From: Chrysaora quinquecirrha
Lineage: Eukaryota; Cnidaria; Scyphozoa; Semaeostomeae; Pelagiidae
Length of the DNA: 64,000 nucleotides
Direction of reading: 5' to 3'
Assembly: GCA_014526335.1 (NCBI GenBank)
Contig: JACTAT010000047.1
Coordinates: 406,719 to 470,718, forward strand
A model generated the notes under the pieces. It was not told where the DNA came from, did not search any database, and saw only the letters and a list, made by a program, of their open reading frames with translations. How positions within the stretch are numbered: position 1 is the first letter of the stretch; the number at the start of each line of letters is the position of its first letter. Both the position numbers and the translations under genes were made by a program. Positions 57,303 to 64,000 of this stretch are shown here, one piece after another.

Positions 57303-58559
57303 TTAATCTTCATGGTAAGGGTCAATTACTTCTTCAACAGACTCCTTACCTTCCTGGCAAATGTTATGTAAAACACAACATGCCATAACTACATATGCAG
57401 CATAAGGCGGAATCATCCATCGTCCTTTTAAAACCCCAAATGCTCTCTCTATGGATACTCTGGCTTGTGATAGAGCCAAATTGGAAACTCGATGGTCTTG
57501 AGTCATTTCTGCACAGTAACTAAAAGGCTTTATCAACCAATCGGTAAGTGGGTAGGCCGCATCACCAACAAGGAAAGCTTTCACACAATTGGTTGCATTG
57601 AGCTGGAAAACTGGCGCTTGCATGATCTTTCCATCATTAGCTGCATGATAAATCCAAGGGTTGCGGAGAAAGCGGGAGTCGTGGATAGATCGAGGATAAC
57701 CTTCAGATATACTGAGGAACCTCAACTTTCCATTGCAGATACCTTGACAGCCAATACTATAACGCTGCTTTCGATAAAAAAGTCAACATTGCTATTTTCC
57801 GGGGCTATGATTTCAATGCGAGTCCCATTAATTGCCCCAAAAACATTGGGAAGAGGAGACAAATTTTCGAAAGACTTGATTGAATTCAAACATTGTTCTT
57901 GTGGCTGAGGCCAGATTACAAAGTTATTTCTAATAGAAACCAAAGCACCAATAAAATCCTTAGTGATATACCCAACAATGGAAGGAGGATCTGTATGACT
58001 CACCATTTGCGAGCCACCAAATCGCAACAGCAACCCTTTTTGGTACAGGTATAGTTTCTCTCATATTAGACTGCTCCTTCACCATGAAAGTATCAACAAG
58101 ACTGCAAATATAATCAAAAGTATCTCGGCTCATCCTATAATGCACCAGCCAATAGTTTGGATCAAGATCTTTGCTTGAGTTTAAATCAGCGTTATAATAT
58201 ACATCGAGCTTGTTGTACTGTCTGTGAAATACCCAAGCCCCTCTATTTGGATATGCATTTTCAAAAAACCGAATCGCCGCTTGCTGCATCTCAAGACTTC
58301 TGATTGCCATAAATGTTGACACAAAGGACTTAATTCTCTGCAAAGTACACTGTCGATTTTGTTCCATTAAATAAACACAGATAAGCAAAAACATGAAGAA
58401 TTCTTCATCATTTTGATTTGTTTCCGTGTAAAAATCTAGCTTGGTTAGTGTCTGATGCAAGGAGGTTGATAATCTTGTAGTGACAGATGACATGAGAAAA
58501 ACAATGGACTTGTGAAAATCAAGGACCTTCGAGAGGTCCTCAATTTTATTAGTCAGCAC
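57303..58559 (-). pseudogene. PIF/Harbinger transposase (DDE), frameshifted and with first catalytic Asp replaced
   Basis: 58559-57960 covers the N-terminal helical region, with RGAWVFHRQYNKLDVYYNAD, HYRMSRDTFDYICSLVDTFM and PKRVAVAIWWLANGESYRS. After a frameshift, 58033-57722 has VFGAINGTRIEIIAPENSNV: the family has GAIDGT, so the first catalytic Asp is Asn (codon AAT). After a second shift, 57725-57303 has SIHDSRFLRNP, FLVGDAAYPLTDWLIKPFSY with the second Asp, and ALSQARVSIERAFGVLKGRW with the Glu. So the copy has lost one catalytic residue and two reading frames. It pairs with the Myb-like gene on plus. Confidence 0.85.
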
Positions 58560-58689
58560 TTTTCATCCATTCTTGAGAACTTTCTTGAGAAAATCAACCA
58601 AAATTGACCATGCGCACAGGGCACTGAGGTGATTATTTGTTTAATCCATACAAGAATGTAAGAAAGTTGCCCGTGTGCATGGCCCCTAA

Positions 58690-59210
58690 ATCCTTTACAT
58701 ATTCTTTTACTCTTCCATCTTGTGTGCGAATGTCTTCATTCATAATTGAAACAATTTCTCTCATAGTGAATTTATGAACGGTATTTCCAGCTGACATTTC
58801 ACCAATAAAGTGGCTAAGACGAACATAATACTTGGCTTATCAGCTGCTTGATTCCATTTCTTTGTATATTCATCAGATATTACCAGTCTCACATTCAAAT
58901 ATTAAAAAACCAACCTTATCAGTCCCAATTTGGAAGGATCCCATCATTCATTCATATTCCCATATTTGAATTCTGCAGGATTAAATACAAATCTATCGCT
59001 CAGTTTGTAGACCATTTCCACTAATGCCACCTCCCATTTTCCGTGCAAATGTAATTCTTCTTTAAGTTTTACTGCTGAATCCGAATCATTGGAACATGTA
59101 AGATAAAAGTCATTAATCATCTTTGCTGAAAAACAAGTCAATCTGACAATTCTCTTCAAATTTATCCTATATATCTTCCAACGTTTCCCTGTTGATGATT
59201 TTGATATCAA
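58690..59210 (-). pseudogene. Polinton minor-capsid-like protein B, 5' part
   Basis: The clean start is MINDFYLTCSNDSDSAVKLK (Met codon ending at about 59120), then EELHLHGKWEVALVEMVYKL. This is the hallmark N-terminus of Polinton minor capsid (penton-like) proteins (usual form: fyvtLpSn...f...L...l.G.WEVaL.E...p). Stops occur at 58944 and further on, and SHFIGEMSAGNTVHKFTMRE lies near 58770-58830, just before the Harbinger insertion. The rest of the gene is at 54233-54675. Confidence 0.7.
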
Positions 59211-59460
59211 ATGACTTTATATCAGATCTTGTTACTCTATACGATGCAAGATTTATAGTTGATCTGTGAATATATTTCAAATCCTCAATAACTAAGCCCA
59301 ATAGAGGAACAGCATCCTTACTTATAATGAAATCAAAACAACCAACAAACACTTTTCATTCTCATCTTTTTCTTTTGATATAGCATGCAAGCAATCATAC
59401 TACATTTCCGACTGGTATCCACTGGAAGTGGATTAACAAAATTTACATGCCTATTGTTTA
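59167..59460 (-). pseudogene. Uncharacterised small Polinton ORF
   Basis: The frame 59167-59352 reads SKDAVPLLGLVIEDLKYIHR then STINLASYRVTRSDIKSFDI. Upstream, to about 59460, another frame reads VNPLPVDTSRKCSMIACMLY and a Lys-rich piece. I do not recognise the family. It lies between the two minor-capsid-like genes and may be an auxiliary structural protein. Confidence 0.35.
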
Positions 59461-59463
59461 AAG

Positions 59464-60495
59464 TTACATTAATATTACTGGCCTAATTCTAACTGTTAGT
59501 GATGTTTCTCCAATATATTGCTTTGCAGAATAGAGAGATGTTAATTTTATAGGATTCCCATCATCATCTACCAATCTTATTGGAATTTGTTGAAACTGCA
59601 ACCTCTCCAGTGGTATGAAAATTATATTCTTTGGAGCATAATATCTAACATATGTATCAAGATCTGTATCGTAAAATGTTGGTATTCTCAAAACTCGCCT
59701 CTTCTCAATACCACCAAGGTAGTTGCTTTCCAATAGATCGCATTCTATATTTATAGATGTATGTTCATTTAGATGAACATCGTCCTTTATTCTGCTCAAA
59801 CAGTTGATCTTTCTTCCAGTTAACGGATAGCCTTCTGCCTTCTTCTTTTAAAAAATCACATACATAGCCTGATGAGGTTGTATGCTATCAGAAGTCTTGT
59901 ATTCAAATTATTTCAGCATTGAGCCATTTGGTAAAGTGTGATTCATTTGATCTTGCAAGCCGAGGAAATGAGCCAAAGGTCTTGAAAAATTTATGAGAAG
60001 TGCACTGGTAAATTTCAGTCGCTTTCCTTGATATGTTGAATATCCTAATGATTTCAAATCATCTTTCCTTTCAAACTGTATCTCTCCACCAATCAATGAT
60101 ACTGTTTTTCAGCTGATAACCAAACTCGGGGAAAATCAATACCCTGTCATTGAAAAGCCTTTTGAATTCGTAATACATGAAAGTATTGTCCCGTGTTCCA
60201 ATAACTTCTTTATCAAGGTGGATTTTTCCATTAAAAAAGTCATATATGCCCCAAGTAAGCAATTTCCTCTCGTCATCCGTAACTGTTACATACTCATTTG
60301 CTATTTAAAACCAATATTGATCTTGCAATGATTTTTCTCCTCTATCCGGCAACGTCATTTGCAACAATGCCATTTCCCATTTTCTTTTATTGTTTAATTG
60401 AAATACATGAGGTAAATCAACTGTGAAATCAACTAATTTTATTCTATCAGTAGCAAATCCTGAAGGAAATTCCTCATCAATCATATCAAATCAAA
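59464..60495 (-). pseudogene. Polinton minor-capsid (penton)-like protein A
   Basis: Along minus: LVDFTVDLPHVFQLNNKRKW and EMALLQMTLPDRG (about 60340-60440, the WEVAL-type N-terminus), a stop near 60306, LTWGIYDFFNGKIHLDKEVI (60071-60262), GYSTYQGKRLKFTSALLINF and SRPLAHFLGLQDQM (59908-60096), then INIECDLLESNYLGGIEKRR and VLRIPTFYDTDLDTYVRYYA to SLTVRIRPVILM (59464-59799). The block order (LKF..L...LGf, then the cDll...lgg..lLR segment and the final LtvRiRP strand) fits the minor capsid proteins of Polintons. Three frame breaks are present. A 26-bp near-duplicate (TTCCTCATCAATCATATCAA) lies at the end, near 60470-60510. Confidence 0.7.
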
Positions 60496-60511
60496 TCAAA
60501 TTCTTCATCAA

Positions 60512-61540
60512 TCATATTGTCTCCAATTGGCTTTCAGCTACCAACTCATCAAATTGTGGAGGATAACCTTGCCATCTGATTGAATAGAAGTTTTTGCCTC
60601 TCTTTTTCTTAGTTTTTAACACTTGCTCACCAAAGAATGTTTTTGGAAGATACACACGCTGTAGCTCTTCTTGGTAAAAATGATCAACTATCTTTTCACC
60701 TTGCAGATCTTTAATTTCATACATTACTGGATATCTTTCTTTAAAGACTTTACTGATCTTGAATATTTCTTCAGTGTAATTTTGAAAGTAACCTTTCTTA
60801 AACATTCTCTTCTTCAAACTCAACCTTACATAATCTCCATTTTTGAAAAGCTTTTTATTTTTTCTGGTTTCTTTTTTAAACTGTCTTTTTCGAACAGCGT
60901 CGACATTGTCTTGGTCAACTTCAGAAGGTCTCATATCAATAGATCTGTGGTATGTATTATTGTACCAGTCGACAAAATCTTGCAAATTATCAATGTATCG
61001 CAACATTTTTCGATCTGTAATGTATCTATACATTCGCCCTTTTAATGTTCTGTTAAATCGTTCACAATTGCTGCCTTTACTTCATTATTTGCAGTGTAAA
61101 ACCCAGTATTGTTTTTCTTGAACAAAACTTGGAATTCTTTGTTTATAAACACGCTGCCTTTATTGGATCGTACCTTTTTAGGTTTTCTTTTTAGGTTTTC
61201 TTTCAGTTTTTCTTTTTAGAGGTTTTACCCACGCATGCTTGCTAAAAGTATCAATACTGCATAAGAGGAATGTAATGTTGTTGTTTTCTTTTTTCAATTG
61301 TGTCATATCAACAAGATCACATTCCCATAAATAATCAATGTTATTGGTTAGTATCCGGTCTCGTTTGAAGTTCTTCCTACTTGGTTTATGTAGTGAAGAT
61401 GCAAGACTAGTTTTACTCCACTCTTCAACATCTTTCTTTTTCAAATAAGGAATCACTTTTTTAAATTCCCTGTAAGCTTTATCCAAACCCCCTAGAGAAC
61501 CCAGAACAGAAGGATCAGAATATAACTTTTCTAAACTCAT
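60512..61540 (-). pseudogene. Polinton retroviral-type integrase with chromodomain-like C-terminus
   Basis: 61540-61178 carries the N-terminal region and the first catalytic Asp in LWECDLVDMTQLKKENNNIT, followed by FLLCSIDTFSKHAWVKPLKR. After a frameshift the region of the second Asp reads RSNKGSVFINKEFQ near 61140-61180, where the family has S/TDkGtEF, so Asp is Asn (AAT). The catalytic Glu segment CERFNRTLKGRMYRYIT follows near 61035-61070. 61033-60512 has VDWYNNTYHRSIDMRPSEVD, KNGDYVRLSLKKRMFKKGYF, the DLQGEKIVDHFYQEELQRVY block and a chromodomain-like end, IRWQGYPPQFDELV. The copy is inactive by frame and by catalytic substitution. Confidence 0.85.
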
Positions 61541-61635
61541 AATAAATCAATTAGCAATTCTAACAATTTAACATTTGGACACTTTTATCTTCATCGCTTT
61601 CTTTTCTAACACTTTCTTCCTTTATTTGTGATCTT

Positions 61636-62140
61636 TTAAGGCTTTTTCTTCACTGATTCATCGTCGGGTTTGCTTGGTTCCATGACTATGTTTTCAAAAG
61701 AATCTATTTTTAATGTTTTACTGAATTGTTGATCTCTATTTATAACCTTTTTTTGACTTGTACACCAGTAAAAGAGCTTCATTGGGGAAAATATTTGTGT
61801 GGAATCTCGTATCATCTCCAATCGATTGTGTGAAATCACAAAGTAAGTAACCATACATTCTTGCTGTTGCATCATTGTTAATGTCAAGTAATGTTTTTGG
61901 AGATGAGGGCATAATTTGTTGCGCAAGAAATCTAATTTGACTTCTATCATGAGGATTCTTGAAAAGAACTTGATAGTGAGTATTGAGAGCCAAATTTCTC
62001 ATTTCTGCTCCTCTTGGAAAAGGGTTTTGCATCATAACAATGACGTTGATGTTAAGATGAGATCTTCCTTTTGTCAACAATTTTCCCATATCTTTAAAGT
62101 TGGCAATTTCATGCATCAAATCATCGACAACAATAGTGTT
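61636..62140 (-). pseudogene. Polinton packaging ATPase (FtsK/HerA type), N-terminus lost
   Basis: The Walker B motif IVVDDLMHEI lies at about 62100-62130, followed by GKLLTKGRSHLNINVIVMMQ, NPFPRGAEMRNLALNTHYQV, HDRSQIRFLAQQIMPSSP and ATARMYGYLLCDFTQS, all typical of the family. The C-terminal part switches frame at about 61745 and ends DSFENIVMEPSKPDDESVKK. No Walker A (GxxxxGKT) is found upstream: just beyond Walker B the sequence turns back on itself in a 22-bp inverted repeat (62104-62162) and homology stops. Confidence 0.8.
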
Positions 62141-62162
62141 GATGATTTAATGCATGAAATTG
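62104..62162. repeat. Short inverted repeat at the ATPase breakpoint
   Basis: Arms 62104-62125 (CAATTTCATGCATCAAATCATC) and 62141-62162 pair with one mismatch in 22 around a 15-base loop. The left arm encodes part of the Walker B region, so the right arm looks like a templated inverted copy of coding sequence. Confidence 0.85.
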
Positions 62163-62179
62163 GTGTTGACATAGCTAAT

Positions 62180-62990
62180 GTGAAATGATAGAAATCTGAA
62201 AGCAATTATGAATCATACAGTCTTGCTTGTGATCAGTAGCATCAATTTGTTTTGTCCACATCTCTGTAGTTGCACACTTTTCACAATACTCTTTTGCCTT
62301 GTTGAAAATGTATTCAGGAGAACTTCCCCATATGCTTATTGCACTTGAACATCGATGTTTGCTGTATATTCTTCTTGTTTCTTTTTCTTCTTTTGGATCT
62401 GCTCATCGTCACCCGCTGGTCTTTTGCGGGATGGTTGTGGAAGCATTTTCAGATCACCAAACTTTCCATGCAATGCTTTCAGCATCTCGTCTTTTAGACT
62501 TATTCCCGTTTTCGATGGCTTCTCATTCTTTCATCTTCGGATTCCAAGAAAAAGCTTCACAGGGGAATTTTTCTCCATGTAGGTTTCCACCTTGTCATCA
62601 TATTTCTGCAGATAGATTTCCAGCCTATCCTCATATTCTTCTTTTTTACTCAAAACTTCAGTGTATAGTGTAAGAATCTGTGTGGTATTGCCAAAATACT
62701 GCTTTGATCGAATGTGTACTTTGTTCTTCTCAAACAGACTTTCAGCATCTTCTCCTTCAAATTGTAATTGATCGTTTATTTTTTCATCAACTATTTCCAA
62801 GAAACGAGACAGTGCTGCATGAGAAATACCCATTGATTTTACAGTCAATGCATCTTTAATTGTATCTTTCAGTACTAACAACCATTTGCTAGAACCAGAC
62901 TCAACAGCAAATGATGACTTGATTAGGTCCTCTTCATCTCTAACTTGGTAAATTGCAGCTATGATTTTTAGCTCCGCATTCTATGACGAC
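62180..62990 (-). pseudogene. Polinton coiled-coil protein, frameshifted
   Basis: The main frame reads ELKIIAAIYQVRDEEDLIKS from about 62980 through SMGISHAALSRFLEIVDEKI, then a charged heptad-like stretch (LYTEVLSKKEEYEDRLEIYL, KYDDKVETYMEK) to a stop at 62531. A second frame downstream continues ISLKDEMLKALHGKFGDLKM and a basic RKRPAGDDEQIQKKKKQ tail (about 62340-62510). No family recognised. A stop precedes the first in-frame residues and the nearby ATG (62981) is in another frame, so the start is damaged. Its promoter shares a module with the element's left end. Confidence 0.5.
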
Positions 62991-63026
62991 TTGTTACAAC
63001 TGAAATGATGTGGTTTTGGGCATCGA

Positions 63027-63119
63027 TTTTATAGATTGATATTGCATCAATTAACCAATCAGATTGCAGGATTATTATGTCATCATCTGGGACTTTTCCT
63101 TTTTCTGAAAAGTTCCAAC
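63027..63119 (-). promoter_or_regulatory. Polinton internal promoter with the same module as the left end
   Basis: On minus: a GGAAC..TTTTCAGAAAAAGG segment, then GGAAAAGTCCC (GGGACTTTTCC on plus, 63089-63099), AATAATCCTGCAATCTGATT, GGTTAATT, then TATAAAA (63027-63033). The order and sequence repeat the left promoter at 44385-44592. It drives the minus-strand coiled-coil gene. Confidence 0.65.
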
Positions 63120-63142
63120 CAAACAGATCACTACGTCATTTT

Positions 63143-63562
63143 CTAGCAACATAACATCATGAAAACCAGTTTAGCAATGGTGGTTTTCCTACCGCCATTG
63201 AGTCGCTTTTTACGCTTTTTTCCCACACCTTTCCCCCCACCAGCTAATTTTCTTAAACGAGCTTCCACACCTAAACCAGTTACAGCTATGGCACCACCTT
63301 TTGCGGCTGCTTTTGCTCCTTTTAATGTGAATTTCCTTACGGCTTGTTTGCTAATATTTCTTGTTACTGCTCTTCCTCCTTGCTTAATTGCTTGTCTAAC
63401 TGCTGCTCGTGCTAATGTGGATCCCATCTTTGTGGGATTTTCTAATGCTGTCTTTCTTTTATAACCACCTCTCATCAACTTGGTTACTTCCTGCCCATCA
63501 TCATTTTTTAGCATATCATCAATAATCATTGAAGCAATAATAGTTCCTGCAAGCGATGCCAT
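63143..63562 (-). CDS. Polinton small basic protein with glycine/alanine-rich centre
   Basis: An intact 139-residue frame. The N-terminus MASLAGTIIASMIIDDML is hydrophobic, then follow KLMRGGYKRKTALENPTKMG, ARAAVRQAIKQGGRAVTRNI, and a Gly/Lys run (AGGGKGVGKKRKKRLNGGRK). High charge, no recognised fold. By composition and location it may be a virion or DNA-binding protein, which is inference. Confidence 0.5.
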   Translation of the reverse strand: MASLAGTIIASMIIDDMLKNDDGQEVTKLMRGGYKRKTALENPTKMGSTLARAAVRQAIKQGGRAVTRNISKQAVRKFTLKGAKAAAKGGAIAVTGLGVEARLRKLAGGGKGVGKKRKKRLNGGRKTTIAKLVFMMLCC

Positions 63563-63595
63563 TATTTGAAATTGGATTTTTTAGCATATGCGAAT

Positions 63596-63838
63596 TTATT
63601 CAGTGTTTTCTTTGGTACTCCAGCAGCTCCCAGACTTCTCTAGGGATAAATTGTAAAGGTTTGTCTTTTTCCACCCCTTTTTCCTATTTCGCAGTTTCAA
63701 TTCGCGCTGCAAGCCTGGTAATGGTGTAATGCCAATCCCTGTTTTGACAATCCAATTTTGAAGGTTTTTAAAAAGACCTTTACCTCTAATTCTTTTTGTG
63801 CTCTGTTTCTTTCTACCCTGTCTCTTAAGTTCACCCAT
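63596..63838 (-). CDS. Polinton short basic ORF
   Basis: An 80-residue frame beginning MGELKRQGRKKQSTKRIRGK then GLFKNLQNWIVKTGIGITPL and a second basic cluster. There is a TATA box on minus (TATAAATA at 63864-63871) 26-33 bp before the ATG, which supports transcription. Family unknown. Confidence 0.45.
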   Translation of the reverse strand: MGELKRQGRKKQSTKRIRGKGLFKNLQNWIVKTGIGITPLPGLQRELKLRNRKKGWKKTNLYNLSLEKSGSCWSTKENTE

Positions 63839-63863
63839 CTTTAATTACTAGGTGTATGCATTG

Positions 63864-63871
63864 TATTTATA
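63864..63871 (-). promoter_or_regulatory. TATA box for the short basic ORF
   Basis: TATAAATA on minus in the context CTTATAAATACAATGCATAC, upstream of the ATG at 63838. Confidence 0.5.
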
Positions 63872-64000
63872 AGAGATTTAAGATGAAAGATATTTGTAAT
63901 TTATCAACTTCATTTCATTAATTGAATAAAAAATTTCATATAAATAGCAACAATCTATAAACATGAAACAACTTATCAATATAACATGAAACAATCAGAT
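63872..64000. other. Window edge inside the Polinton
   Basis: AT-rich, upstream of the short basic ORF; nothing else seen. If the element continues, DNA polymerase B or the right terminal repeat would be beyond this edge. Confidence 0.4.

Larger units (their letters stand above)
54679..58686. mobile_element. PIF/Harbinger DNA transposon, 4008 bp
   Basis: Ends GGGGTGATGCACACGAGCA at 54679 and, inverted, TGCCCGTGTGCATGGCCCC ending at 58686, flanked by TAA at 54676-54678 and 58687-58689: the 3-bp TWA duplication of PIF/Harbinger. It holds a Myb-like protein gene on plus and the transposase on minus, convergent. It has inserted into Polinton minor-capsid gene B. Confidence 0.9.
44240..64000 (-). 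mobile_element. Polinton/Maverick (adintovirus-like) element, open at the right edge
   Basis: The set protease, double-jelly-roll major capsid protein, penton-like proteins, retroviral-type integrase and FtsK-like packaging ATPase defines a Polinton. All but the leftmost ORF are on minus. The left limit lies between the LINE fragment (ends about 44150) and the first promoter block (44385); no terminal repeat could be confirmed because the other end is outside the window. Two later insertions, a gypsy LTR element (45419-52496) and a Harbinger element (54679-58686), account for about 11 kb of the span. Confidence 0.85.

Overview
The window looks like AT-rich, repeat-dominated DNA from a metazoan, most likely a cnidarian (this rests on the transposon families recognised, not on a host marker gene). 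No intact single-copy host gene, rRNA or tRNA gene was found. Nearly everything that can be read is mobile-element DNA, much of it nested, and almost every long reading frame carries stops or frameshifts.

Left third (1-21.1 kb). A decayed tyrosine-recombinase-like gene (611-1430) lies beside a large nest. The outermost element (1690-21131) has about 290-bp terminal inverted repeats (TIRs) and an exact 9-bp target duplication. It carries a multi-exon gene (16414-20389, minus) whose family I cannot name, with a tRNA-derived SINE in its intron. Inside it sits a 14-kb element (2066-16077, 6-bp duplication, about 0.65-0.7 kb TIRs studded with a 12-14 bp palindrome). That one contains a foldback-like element with tandem-array ends (3.8-8.7 kb), a 165-bp hairpin MITE, and a non-autonomous hAT (10697-13172, 8-bp duplication) which itself contains two TA-flanked MITEs.

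Middle (21.1-42.3 kb). A HECT-type ubiquitin-ligase-like pseudogene (minus) is split by a hAT copy (21915-23111, 8-bp duplication). Next to it is a 6.6-kb element whose ends are about 160-bp tandem arrays in inverted orientation. It holds a roughly 1500-residue multi-exon gene with zinc-binding clusters, a PIN/XPG-like nuclease signature and a C-terminal CXC domain. Then follow a short 20-bp-period repeat, a DUF4371 hAT transposase relic, a PIF/Harbinger relic (transposase on plus, MADF-BESS protein on minus), a third roughly 160-bp array (38.4-40.0 kb) and a CR1/Jockey-like LINE fragment.

Right third (42.3-64 kb). A LINE reverse-transcriptase pseudogene abuts a Polinton/Maverick (adintovirus-like) element that runs off the right end. 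From left to right it has a promoter with kappaB-like sites, a zinc-finger ORF on plus, then on minus a protease, major capsid protein, basic virion-like protein, two minor-capsid (penton)-like genes, a retroviral-type integrase, a packaging ATPase, a coiled-coil protein and two basic proteins. A Ty3/gypsy LTR retrotransposon has inserted in the major capsid gene and a complete PIF/Harbinger element in one minor-capsid gene, each with its target duplication. The Polinton is dead as read: no DNA polymerase is visible, protease and ATPase are truncated, and one integrase catalytic Asp is replaced by Asn.
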